Assembly: GCA_013396525.1 (NCBI GenBank)
Contig: VWYX01000085.1
Location: 154,432 to 218,431, forward strand
Length of the DNA: 64,000 bases
Direction: 5' to 3'
Source of the DNA: Chaetorhynchus papuensis
Lineage: Eukaryota > Chordata > Aves > Passeriformes > Rhipiduridae
The notes beneath the pieces are model-generated. The model saw only the letters and a list, made by a program, of their open reading frames with translations. It searched no databases and was not told where the DNA came from. Position numbers and translations under genes: made by a program. This document shows, piece after piece, positions 9,886 to 21,012 of the stretch (its first letter is position 1; each line of letters opens with the position of its first letter).

Positions 9886-12447
9886 ATATATAAACTGCCA
9901 TGGGCCTGGTGGAGGGAGACTGGGCAAATTGAGATGGAAACCAGTTACATCATTCTGAATGAGGACAGCATGTGCACGAGACCATGAGGCCTAGTTGGAA
10001 AGTGTCCTCCTAGTGCTCTATCCAAATGAGATTCCAAAGTGAGACCCTATCCTGACATGGCTCTGATTTGCTTTCCTGACTGTGATTTTCTGAACAGCAA
10101 AATGCCTCATGTTGCATGAAGTCAGCAATAAAATCATGCTGTGAGGTGTCTAATTCACTTTGCTCTGTCTCCCTTACTGCTTGCTGTGAGGAAGTATTGA
10201 GCTATTTTAACTTTCTTTTGCTCTTTGAATTGACTAAATTTCTTGTCGCTCTTGGCTGGTTGTCACCTGTTTCATCGTGCCTCTTTCTCACACTCCATTT
10301 GATGCTCCAGGTGTATTCTAGACCATTTTTCTCTATGTAGCTAGGCATATCCATAGATATACTTGTTTCAGGACAATAAGTGTTATATTATTGTTGGCTG
10401 TCAAATAAAGATATGGTTCTTGATACCAGGCACATAATCTATTATTTCTGCAACTGAAATTTATTTTGCTGTAGTGATTTAGCACACAAAACAACAGATG
10501 ATGATAAAGTAAAAATATGCTGAGGTTAGATAAAACAGACTTTGAAGATATTAGCTTAAATCTTAGTGTGAAATTCGCACTTGGAAGGAAACAGTGTCAG
10601 AAAATCACTTTGAGAATGAAGTGTAAGAGAACTTTTTTAGTTCTAGTCTTGCTCTTAGTACATTGTTTACAGGAAATTTCATTTAACAACTGTTTTTGCT
10701 TATGGCTTCTCCAGACTTCATTATTTTCATCTGACATTTTTAGTGTTGCTTGCCCCTTATTTATTTTAGCAATGTCAGTCGACTGAGAGCTGGTCAGGGA
10801 AATAGGAAAATGGGATGAGCTAAATGCTAATTATGAAGAACAGAAAGACAGCATAGCAACTGGAATAATGAGGGAAAATGAGTACTGACTGGACAAAGAA
10901 ACTGCAGTGAAGAAGCCTTTGGGAGAACGGGTAATTAGGGTCACAGAAGCAGACAAGGGAGAGTCGGGTTGTGAGACAGGGCCTGGCATGTGTTTGCTGA
11001 AGAGATGAAGAACAGGGATTTGTGGCATAATGTGGGGAGGTGGTTGCTTGGCAACCTTACTTTGGTCCCCTTATGACACATGGGTGATCACATATTGTCT
11101 TTATGCAGGATTTGTGTCTCTGTGCAGGACGGACCTGCTCTGGGGATGCACTGGGGCTGTGCGGGAGAGACGAGCGGTGCCCATGTGGCTCCTGCCTCAT
11201 TTATTGCTTCAGCTGGGAAGTCAGTAATGAACCATGGGAGGGGAAGGAAAGGCCTTGTGACTGCAATAATGCACTGTTGCACGAAAGATGCTTTTCCTGT
11301 GTAGTGCTAATACAGACGCTTAAACCAGTTCTGTGTGGAACCTCTAATGGTCTAGTGGCTTCTAATTATCTAATATTTAATGACCCCTTTTGGAGCCCTA
11401 AATCCAATTTGCTCAGCAATCACACCTGCAAGTGAGGTTGCAATGTCTGTGTTTGAAATATTTTTAAATACTTTTAAATTACATTTGTAATGCCTCAGAC
11501 ATAAGATCTAAATTCAGTGAATACCTCTGCTTTAATTTTCCGGTGCCTCCTTGCCCTATATTTTAAACAGCAGTAGTACCTTTTATTTGCTGCTGCAGAT
11601 TTTTGTGAATTAATTTGAATTTGTGCAGCACTCAGATGTTGAAGTGATGAGCAGAATTGAGAAGCTCTGGAGGAAATTAATATTTCTGACATCATAAGGC
11701 AATTGAATAATGGGCAGTGAACAAAGCACAGGCCACACAGTGAGTTATGAGGTGAAAGCAAAGTATTGATTAACCCTTTGGTGAATATAGCATAGTGGTC
11801 ATATGCAAAAACAGCAATTAAAGACTGTGACATAGATACAAGAAGTTATTATCACCCTTGTACTGGGTGGATTTCCAGGCAGGGGATTAAAAGGTGTACT
11901 GATGACCCACGTGTTTCTTTCTGTCTCTGGACAGGATTGCTTGTTTGGATAGTATGGAGCTTCAGGTTTTGGCTATACTCGTATTTTAAATGTGTAGGGT
12001 TCATGAGTGCACTTTGTGCTGAGAGTAGAAGGTAGTGGAGTTTTTGAAGGTTCCTGTCTCTCATGGAAATTTACTCCAAACTATACAGCCTCTGAGTAGT
12101 GTGGTTAGGTGCACTAAGAAGGAATAGTACTTAGGTAGAGATTTAATTTGTGTCATGGAAAACAGTCCAATGCATTGACAGCTTGTGACTGGTTGGAGAT
12201 TAACTAAACCTCTTTAATGCTACTGTTTGTAAGGAAAATGGTGTTTTACTAAGAGTTTATGCAGGTAGGGAGTTACAGGCTTAGTAACTCATGACAGGGA
12301 ATAAAGAATGGTTTCCTTTTGTATTGACCCTTTTGTTTTGATTATTGTTGTACACAAGGTGGCTTTCTGTTAGTGTCTGCTTGTAGGCACTGTAGGTATG
12401 GTGCTCAACAGGAATTCAGTTTTTGAATGGCATAAAATTTCTCCTCA
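9886..12447. other. Noncoding stretch, weak motifs only
   Basis: No mobile element or exon recognised. At 11042-11056 there is ggttgcttggcaacc, a perfect 6-base inverted repeat with a 3-base spacer that resembles an RFX X-box. A few CpGs cluster around 11130-11180. Several short frames here have no features that suggest real genes. Confidence 0.45.
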
Positions 12448-12489
12448 TTGGCTTTTGTAAGTTCAGTTCTGAACTTACAAAAGCCAATA
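12448..12489. repeat. Near-perfect 42-bp palindrome
   Basis: Two 20-base arms are exact reverse complements, separated only by tt. The left arm (12448-12467) begins attggctttt and the right arm (12470-12489) ends aaaagccaat. Pairing stops at the next base on each side. A perfect arm of this length is not expected by chance in 64 kb. The almost absent loop argues against a microRNA hairpin. It could be a recent inverted duplication, the remnant of a small inverted-repeat element, or a template-switch artefact of assembly. Confidence 0.95.
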
Positions 12490-13089
12490 TATGACCTGAG
12501 ATCCAGCTCTGTGACGGTTCTGCTGCCTGGTGCATATGTGTCCTGTCCCCTTTTTTTCTTTTCTTATTTTTATATGCAGCCCTGCAAAGCCTGTCTGGTG
12601 CAATCCCATGTCACAATGTGCCCCGTCAGTTTGTGTCCTGTAGCAGACATGGAGAAGGTGGTAAAAAACCTGTGTTCCCAGCAGCTTCTGCTACTTATGC
12701 TTTTTGCTTTGCATAGCTATTCCTTTTTTCATGTCTGAAGTTTGAATGTAATCACTATGTTCAGAAGAAATGAATATTTTCCAGTAAATCTTCAGACAAA
12801 GAAGTAAAAGGAAGTCTTACTAAGCCCCAGAACTTGAAAAGACCGTGAGCTATTATTCATACGAACTAATTCAACAGCCAATTAAAGCTGTAACTCATTT
12901 TTATCTTTTCTAGGGCTGAAAAATTCCTGTCTTACCTATAATTTCCTATTCAGTCAAGTGTTATTAGATTCAAGTCATGTAAGAATTTTAGACAGAAAAA
13001 GAAAAAAAAAAAAGAGGAAAAAGCTGTCCATCTTTGTAAATGGCTCCATGGTACGTAGCCATTGTAATAACCAGACATGGAAAAACACA
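12490..13089. other. Noncoding stretch with A-rich tract
   Basis: Nothing recognised apart from an A-rich simple tract near 12995-13022. Confidence 0.5.
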
Positions 13090-13660
13090 TTAGATGAAAA
13101 CTTCCAGTTCAGCATCTGAATTTCTCTGCCTTCTAAGTCCATCTTCTGATTTTATTTGTGTGTTTTTCTGTTTTAGTTTTCGGTCTCTTTTCAGTTGTTT
13201 TCCTGAAAAACCAAGACCATTTGGTCCCTGAAATTTCTTGCTTAAAAGCATTATCTTAAGTCTTAGCTTTTTGACTCTTCTTATTCCATTTCTGTCCTTG
13301 TTTTTTAACATCTTTAAAAAAAATATAGTAGAAACATATTATTCTAGAATGACCTCATCAACAGACAAAAACTGCCTCTCTGCTTTTGCTCGTTTCTTTT
13401 AGCATGTTTAAAAATTGTATTAGCTTATCTTGTCGTAATGTAGCTGCTTTTAAGAGTTCATGCCATTTCTCCACTGGGATCTGCAGATCCCTTTCAGACT
13501 CTGCTTTCCAGTATGTTGTTCTCTGCTATGTTAGACTGCCTATTGCTCGAGCTGTACCTTTGCACTGGAACATATTAAAATTCAAATTTATATTATTTGA
13601 AAAAGTAACAAATTTATTTTTCCACATATTCCATGCTATAGTAATGATTTAAAGTTGACT
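13090..13660 (-). pseudogene. Possible decayed coding remnant, unidentified
   Basis: Read on the minus strand, the segment contains protein-like pieces in different frames, separated by stops. One piece around 13350-13510 reads ESERDLQIPVEKWHELLKAA and continues as a charged amphipathic helix-like stretch before stopping. A second, at 13090-13311, is open for 73 codons, very rich in Lys, Arg and Gln, and ends EVFI-stop. Neither matches a family I can name. A decayed gene copy or an old mobile-element frame would fit, but so would chance. No poly(A) tail typical of a processed copy is seen at the expected end. Confidence 0.18.
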
Positions 13661-14999
13661 GATAGAAGAAGCAAACCAAGTATTCTTTTACATCTGATTT
13701 TTAGCAGTATTGTTTCATCAAGGATCAGATCCTGCAATTTACATGTCTTCTAGGTAGCTTTATATTCATATGTAGGTAAGCATAAGAGAACTGAAGTTAA
13801 TGAGAAACACTCTGGCTCCACTAGGACAAGCAGTCAGCTCCTCCTTAGGCCACTCCATGAGGATGAAAGTGTTTGACTGTGGAGGTGTTCGCAAAGGACT
13901 GGGCCATGGTGTCATCCTGCTAAGTACTATGTTTAATTTTGTGAGAAGTTTTGTTAATTAGACCTGTTGGAAGTGCAGTAAATGCTCCAGTCAGTAGAGT
14001 GTCATCAGTTCATAAATTTTTAAATCTGGAAAGGACTGTTACTTTCTCTGAGTCATTCTGCAAATAATTATTTATGAAATCACAAATTTTATTAGTAATT
14101 TCATATCTACTAGCATCAGTTTAATAGTCCCATTTACATTACTAAGAAATGCTGCTTCAATCTGATTAAAAGTAGATTCTGCCTAGAAAATACCTCTTTG
14201 GATAAAATTGCTAAACCTACTATTGCTTTCTTCAGTCTCTCTGGTTAATCAGCCTTTAGACATTTAATGTGGTTGTATTTATTTAGTGCAATTCCAAAAA
14301 TCAGAGCATCAAATTGGTACAAGTTAAAGTGTATTTTACAGAAATATGTTGTATGAATATAATGAGTTCTTATCCTTTGTGAGTTTTTTCATGGTATTGC
14401 TCAAATTCTAATTCCTAAGTCTAAGTAAATGCCATTTTTTTTTTTTTTTTTTTAATGGGATTCCTGGGTATTAATATGGATCAATGAAGTATTCCTGTAT
14501 TGCCAAACCGGTTCTGATTCCAGTCATTGGTTTTTTGCTTGCAGTCCTTCTGCTGGTAATAGATTTTACAGATGGAAGAAATTCAATTGTCTGAAAGGGT
14601 GATAAGAATCCTGAACAGCAAAAGGAATGCAGCATCCATCATTTCTGAGAAACCATGTATCTCTATCACTAAAAAGGAATAATTTCTAAAGTAAATAATG
14701 CACATTTGGAGAGCTCTTTTTTTCAATTCAGTAATGCATTTAAATTGGCATTATTAAACATCTATTATGGCAGCAGCGATTCTAAAATGAGAATTGTCAG
14801 CTTAAAGTTTGCAAAATTCAGTAGGTTTGGACTAATACAGTACAGCCCGTGCCCTGTTTTTTTACCTCAGTAATCATCTATCTCACCATTGTAGCACTGG
14901 GATGAAAGCTTTTCTTACAGATACGGGGGTTTTACAGGCTAAGAAGTTGCTTTGAAGAGCCCATGGAGAAGAAAGAATTGTTGCATAAAATTATTTTTT
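13661..14999. other. AT-rich stretch with poly-T run
   Basis: No genes or recognised mobile elements. A run of 19 T lies at 14435-14453. Confidence 0.5.
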
Positions 15000-15384
15000 C
15001 ATAGAATGGTTTGGGCTGAAATGGGCCTGGAAAGATGACCTAGTTCCACCCACCCTGTTCTGGACAGGGACACCTTCCTCTAGACCAGGTTGCTCAGAGC
15101 TCCATCCAGCCTGGCCTTGGACACTTGCAAGGATGGGACATCCACGACTTCTCTGAGCAGCCTGTTCCGGTGCCTCAGAACCCTCACAGTAAAGAATTTC
15201 TTCCTAACACCTAATCTAAATCTACCTTCTTTCAGTTCAAAGCCATTCCTCCTTGTCCTATCATGTCATGCCCTTTTAAAAAGTCCCTCTCCTGTTGTCT
15301 TGTAGTCCCCTTTAGGTACTGGAAGGCTGCTATAATGTTTCCCTGCAGCTCTCTTTTCTCCAGGTTGAACAATCCCATTGATGT
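15000..15384 (-). mobile_element. CR1 LINE, 5'-truncated, antisense
   Basis: A CR1 3' end inserted in minus orientation. The 3' terminus is at 15000 (catagaatggtttggg, the complement of the usual CR1 end). Further in come gacaccttcctctagacc, aggttgctcagagctcc, agcctggccttggacac, acagtaaagaatttcttcc and ttaggtactggaaggctgc. It breaks off near 15384, after the phrase that corresponds to ctccaggttgaac. The 71- and 88-codon frames over it are fortuitous. Confidence 0.95.
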
Positions 15385-15469
15385 GGCACAATTCTTTGAA
15401 AATTTCAGTAGCAGTGAAAAACAGAATTGCTATGACAGCATTACAGCAAACATTGTTTTTCCTGGTGTG

Positions 15470-15560
15470 CCAGGGTTAACAAGATTTTGTTCCAATTTTA
15501 TAGTTATGGAAACTGAGATCAGGGGGTAATCTGACAGTTTGACTGTCAGCAAGCTTCACT
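15470..15560 (-). mobile_element. Possible ancient MIR/CORE-type SINE fragment
   Basis: The text around 15496-15520 (attttatagttatggaaactgag) resembles the complement of the MIR segment that follows its conserved core, and gactgtcagcaagc resembles the part after it. The match is short and diverged. It could also be an old L2/CR1-like fragment. Confidence 0.35.
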
Positions 15561-15659
15561 AAGAAATTTGCTGTCTTTACTCAGGAATTTGGGTGCTCAG
15601 CTAAAGCTTTGCATATAAGAAAATTCACTCATATAGTAACTGTCAGTCTTCTAATATGA

Positions 15660-16272
15660 CTTTATTTCATCCAAATGATTCCAGTTTGTATACTCCAGTC
15701 AATGGTAGGATGCCCATTAAAAACAGATTCCTGATAGGAGTGGGGAGATGTCTTACTTCTCTGCACAAAAATGGAATATTGTATCCAGTTCATATTCATA
15801 TTTTTAAAATGGTTCAAAGACTTAAAAGAGCAAGGGAGAGAGCTACTGAAATGATTCATGAGCTGTAAGAAATGCCTCATCCCATGAGACATAAAGGAAT
15901 TGGCATGTCTGTGAATTAAAAACAAGACTCAGAGGTGACCTCATTAAAATGCTTGAGCATATTCACAGTAAGAAAATTCCAAGTACTACAGAAGCAATGG
16001 CTGGAAGCTGTCACCAGCCAAATTAAAATTAGAAATTCTGTGCCCGTTTTTAACAGAAAGAGTGATTAATCATTGAAGTACCATGATGAAGGGAAGAGAT
16101 GGATTCCCCATCTCTCATTTTCAGATTAAGACAGGATGTCATGCTGGAAGATGTATTTAAGTCAAACACAAAGTTACCGAGCTCAGTACAAAGGTAATGG
16201 CCTGTGAAAAGTAGATCAGATTAGGTGATCACGAGTGGCAACTCTGGATTTAAACTCTGTGACTCCATGAGA
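15660..16272 (+). mobile_element. Ancient CR1-type LINE 3' region
   Basis: A diverged CR1-lineage element in sense orientation, from a family also found in turtles and crocodilians. Diagnostic stretches are gactcagaggtgacctcatt (15929), ggattccccatctct (16101), gtcatgctggaagatg (16138), ttaagtcaaacacaaagtta (16157), and an end resembling agattaggtgatcac then aactctgtgactc near 16216-16265. Many substitutions and indels show considerable age. The 70- and 87-codon frames over it are not genes. Confidence 0.75.
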
Positions 16273-16589
16273 GCAGGTCTCTGCCAAGAGCTGGGTGAGC
16301 AGCTGGTGGTTCTTGTGTGGATCAGAAATTGTATCAATTGTAAAATGCAGGTTGCCCAGCCCCTATGCAAATATTCATCTGTGTAGAGTATGCTCAAGAT
16401 GAACTTATTTATGATAATCCTGGCAAAATCAACTAGACCAGTTCAATGACCAGAGAAGCTACTGAAGACTGCAGATTTTAATATATCTTGCATCAGGTGA
16501 CATAATTTTGTTTATTAACACAGCTTAAAGTCTTCCATACCAGTTCAAATCAAATGTCCATGTAGCCCTCTAACTTTTTTTCTGATACC

Positions 16590-16820
16590 AGCCAGGATGT
16601 TAACAAGGGCATGGACAGAGGGATGTACCATAAGTCCAGCTGGAAGACATCCCCAGGAGGTCTGCAGTCCAACCTGTTTCTCATAGGGAGGCCAAATTCT
16701 GAAGACAGGATAGTCCATGCTGCTCAGGGTTTCCCAGTTTCAACTGATCACTGGTCAAGAGGTTTCTTAGGCAGCACCTGGAATGCTGTGTGGAATGTCC
16801 TGTTCTCCAAATTTGTCTAG
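16590..16820 (-). mobile_element. Diverged CR1 LINE 3' region, antisense
   Basis: The complement matches an older CR1 subfamily whose antisense copies read ccaggaggtctgcagtcc, caacctgtttctcat and tgctgctcagggttt in this order, followed by a weaker match to the hydrophilic 3' segment. The boundaries are soft. The 69-codon plus-strand frame at 16611 falls inside this repeat. Confidence 0.6.
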
Positions 16821-17479
16821 TGCCATTTATGTGTCCTGAGGTTCAATGATAATGAGTTTGCTTTGCCTTGAACCTGGTCTTTACCCACAGCTCATCCTCT
16901 GAGAAATAATGCATAATCATTTTCCTTCTCCGACAGCCCACATTTTACTAAAGATCTAGCATAGTACCCTTCTTTTACCCTGGTAATAAAATGCAAATAC
17001 ATCTTTGAGCTCTTCCCACTTTAATATATGAGATTAAAATGTGATGTTGATGACATTAGAAATAATGGAGCAAACACACACTGTTCCTAATGGTCTAAGC
17101 TATAATGAGGTTTGGCTTCACTCAGTAAAAATTTTTTTACAAAGCAGTGCCTATTCAAGACTGAGTAAGCTGTGGAAAATCAATTTTCCATGGCTGCTTT
17201 GGCCTTGTGCAAAAGCTTAGTGGTTTTTTTAGTGAACCAAGCCTTTTGTTTTATTATTTGTTCTGCTTATAAATTGTGAGGGTTGAGTTACTAATTTATA
17301 AAGGACAAACAAATCTTGTGTGACAGTTTAATCACCTAATTAATATCTTAAGTCAGAAGTTTTATTGTATTTTGTTGCATTTATGAGATTTTGCACATTA
17401 ACACCTGAGTAGGAACATGCAATAAAAAGTATCATGAATTTATCAAATGTCAAAACCCATGACACAGCTTAAATCTGTA
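16821..17479. other. AT-rich noncoding stretch
   Basis: No repeats or exons recognised. Confidence 0.5.
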
Positions 17480-17720
17480 ATTTTTACAATGAAGTGATAT
17501 TTGAGTAATTGTCACATTGTAAAACTGCCGCCCTGTGGAGGCTAATGGAAAATTGCATTTCAGCATAGTTCCTGAGGACTGTTCCTAATGCATTAATTAC
17601 GAAAATTACCACTGGCTTTGCCGGGATGAGATTGGTCCAATTTCTCGGAATAGCAACCTGATTCTGCAGTGCACACTCACATGTGCCGGAAATCCTCTGC
17701 ACGTCAGGGTGCCAACTTTC
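17480..17720. promoter_or_regulatory. Candidate conserved noncoding element
   Basis: A 240-base patch keeps CpGs (gccgcc, attacgaa, gccggg, ctcgg, gccgg, cacgtc) and carries homeodomain-type cores (ctaatgg, gcattaattacg) and a CCAAT-like ggtccaat. The flanks are CpG-poor. No reading frame or repeat explains it. The call is based on composition only. Confidence 0.25.
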
Positions 17721-19040
17721 AGGCCAAAGTACTGCATGCCATGAACAAGCTTGGGCTCAGTCCTGCCGGCTGTAGATGTTGGTGCAAAGAGCCAAGGCCG
17801 GGGCAGGGAATGTAGATTATTTGCTTAGCTGGGGGAAAGCTGATTTCTGGGCTCTCCTGAAGAACTGGAAACAGACCTGGCCCCAACAGGAGTCCCTGAG
17901 CAAGGAGTAGCAGGGGCCAGGGAGGGGGGGAGGCCTGGCTGTACCACAGTTCTTTCACTGCAGTTGATGGGCACAATTGCCAACCCTCAGGACTTGATCT
18001 GATCCCCAGCAGGAGGTGGAGGTAGCAGCCTCCTTGGCCAAGGCTTGCAGAGCTCATCTCTGAAGAGTTTTTTGTGAGAAGGGTTTTGGCAGCAGCCTTC
18101 CATAAAGCTATCTGCTGAACTTCCCAAGATGGATACTAGGCTGAGCTTGCATGGGTCTCCTGTGTTTGTTCCCCTCATCTGATTGAACTGGAAACAATTA
18201 ATTGTCATGCTCAGCAGCTCCACTGCTTTCTCAGTAGTTTTTTAAAGGCAGTTAATGTTGCCTCACCAAATGTCATAAAGCCATATATGACAGCTCTGGC
18301 CAGCTGCAGTTAGTAGACATATTTCCATGGGTTTAGTCTGGATTTATATGAAAGATTACACTTTACAGTGCTGTTTTACTTTTATGTTAGAGCCTTGTCA
18401 TACTGCTGGTTTGAACTGCTTACAGTGGTTTCTGAAAGCTTCACTCAGGCTTAGGAAACTCTGGGGTTCATGCCTGAAGGTCTTTGCTTCAAAGCAAACC
18501 CTAATGAATTCAGTGCAATACCCCCTGGATATCACTTTGAAATTTGGAGTTAATTTGAAACCTTCTGCAGATACTTCGGAAATTCTATAATGTGGAAGCG
18601 TTGGGAATGACACACATGCAAGCAATAGCAATGGGAACCATCCAGAATCCTCATAGCCTTGGGCAGGGAGTTATTTACACCTTTCAGAATTGTTGGGAGA
18701 AATCCATATTTTTCAAAACGAGGCTTTCAGGTGCCATTTCCACTCCCACTACCAAAATGGTGCATTGATTCACTCTGTAGCATGTCTCTGAGCAGCCTTT
18801 GTGCATGACTGAGACGAGTAAAGAAAAATGAGTTCTGTTTAAGAGTGAAGGTGTCTGCTTTTACACTACAGTAGCCCTAGACTTGTATTGTATCACTCGT
18901 TTTACAGCATAAAACCGGATTACTTCTTTATGTGTGCGTATAACCAGAACAGCGAAGAAAACCACAAATACTCAGTTCAGCTAGTGGTTTGAATGGTTTG
19001 GGATTTAGGATGGAAGACCATGATGTGTGTCTGTACAATC
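17721..19040. other. Noncoding stretch, nothing identified
   Basis: Somewhat GC-richer between 17730 and 18060, including a G run near 17922. The frames there are short and featureless. Confidence 0.45.
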
Positions 19041-19048
19041 ATTTGCAG

Positions 19049-19130
19049 GTTTCTCCCTGAGACCGTCAGTGAGTGTGTTCATCCCGTTCACGCAGCGGGG
19101 GCTGTTGCAGCGCTGTGGGAGATCGCAGAG
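19049..19130 (+). other. Candidate CpG-rich spliced exon
   Basis: An 82-base segment lies between an acceptor (acaatcatttgcag) and a donor (cagag/gtaatt). It holds five CpGs and sits in a local GC-rich patch inside an AT-rich region. One frame is open and reads FLPETVSECVHPVHAAGAVA followed by ALWEIAE. I recognise no family. It may be a coding or long-noncoding exon, or a small regulatory element with chance splice sites. Confidence 0.22.
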
Positions 19131-20940
19131 GTAATTGTGGGCTGGTTACCATGGCGTGCCCTGCTTCAGCTGCTGGAGGAACAAGCACAGTTCGGGTGCA
19201 CTGTTATGTAAATGTCCTTCAGGAAACACGGAGTGGTGAAAACATCAACAGCTGTAAGGACAAGACCCACATTAAAAAAATAAGGTCAACTAATCCACTG
19301 AGCTCCCTGAGGAGGAAAAAAGTGACTTCAGGGTAGTTTTACATGAAGAAGAAAAGTTTGATAATGGGACCATCATTTTAGCTGATCCAGGTGTAAAAAA
19401 ATATCAGGACTGGAAGCTGAAAGATTATTTCAGCCTGTAAAAGGGTTTACTTTTTCAACCGTGGAGGTTACTAATAATCTCAGTTATTTCTTAAAGGCTG
19501 TAATGGTTTTAGTCAGTGGCATTTTTACAATTCAGTGTTTTCTCTTGGCTCTTATCCAAACAGAAATTAATTTAGGAAGCATCTATAGTTACAGAGTTAC
19601 AGAAATAGTTACAGTCATAGAAAAAGGGTGTGTTACTTAATCCCAGCACTCTTGGCTTGCTTGGCAGCTGCTGAATCACTCACAGTTTTTTTAAAACAAG
19701 AGGCACAATGGCATTTTGTGCATTGACTTGTGCAGTGTTGCCCTAAGTACTATCATGATTTGGGCATGGGTACTTTGCTTAGTTAAAACCAGTCACAGAG
19801 AGAAGGGCATTTCTGTGTGTTGGTTGTACCCACAAGAATTTCTGGTTGCTGTATAGGTGTCCTCATGCTGGGGCTGTCTCTGCCCTGCCATCCATTTGGT
19901 TGTCCACCAGTGGCATCTGGCTCTGAGATCCCCACAGCCCCAGGCTGGGTGGCAGGGGAGAAGGAGGGCAAGGTGATCGCAGGGTGTGCGTGTCGAGGGG
20001 CTTCTTTCTCCCTGTGCTGCTGCGATGTGGGCTGAGGAGAAACACCACACTGCAGCCTTCATTCCCCCTGCAGCAGGTCTCTACCCAGTGCATCTGGGAC
20101 TGAGATTTGGGTAGACCAATGCAAGGACAGAAGTCAGGAGGTGAAGATCCGAGGTCCTCTTACCTACCCTCTTCCTTCTTCACCAGTCCATGCTTATGAG
20201 GGTTCTGTATTATTGTTTAAATTTAACAGAAAACCTTGTGCTGTTCTGTGCTGCATAGCCCATAGCAGAACTGTGTCTTTAACAGTTTACTTTTAGGATA
20301 CATATAAAAATAACTGTAACTTTAATAATTTCTAATGCATTACCTGAATCTACTACAGTTTGGTGAGTGCTGATGAAGTGTGGTGTGTGTCCTGTGTGTA
20401 CTAGTGTGTACTATGTGGAGACAGAGCTGCAACAGGGTGCATCAAAGTCCTCCTCTTGGAAGGATCTAAAGAAAATGTTTTGTGGGTTGTTTTTTTTTTT
20501 TTCTTCATTTATTTAGTTTAAAAAGGAGAATAGAAATCTATGCTATCTCATATTTCTTCCCATTTTTCAATTTGAGAGAGTAGTAACTCAGAAATCCTGA
20601 GTCCTTGAATTTTTTGCCCCCTTTTTTTTTTTTCTTTTGCAAGGCATATGCTATTAAAATTTATTACTGTATTTCAGGTTACACTGAAAATTCTAGTTAT
20701 GAGCTGGGTATTTGTTTGTTTAAATATCTTTATTTGGCATGCTGAAAAGACCAGAGTTAGCAATTTTTACTTTCAATACAGAAACATTAAATCTTCCCGA
20801 TGGATAGAAAGAAAATAGTTCTGCACAATGAGGATGTGAAACACTGGAATATTTATCTGGAAAAGTTGATGAGTTGCCATTTTTGTACATACTTGCAACT
20901 TTCTTGGACACAGCCTTGAGTGACTTCATTAAACTGGAAG
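19131..20940. other. Noncoding stretch, nothing identified
   Basis: No mobile element recognised. T-rich runs near 20490 and 20621. The open frames in the GC-richer patch at 19790-20100 overlap each other on both strands and look fortuitous. Confidence 0.45.
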
Positions 20941-20944
20941 CTAG

Positions 20945-21012
20945 CCCTGCTCTTGGTGGTCCACCTAGATGACCTAAGTTCCTTCCAACCTAAGTTATTG
21001 TATGATTCTTTA
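20945..21012 (+). mobile_element. Short CR1 LINE 3' tail
   Basis: Only the last bases of a CR1 element remain: ccacctagatgacctaag, ttccttccaacctaag and the terminal tgtatgattct. A very short, strongly 5'-truncated copy in sense orientation. Confidence 0.75.

Noticed and set aside
11042..11056. RFX X-box-like inverted repeat
   Set aside because: A single 15-base motif without promoter context is not enough for a regulatory call. It is mentioned only in the stretch description.
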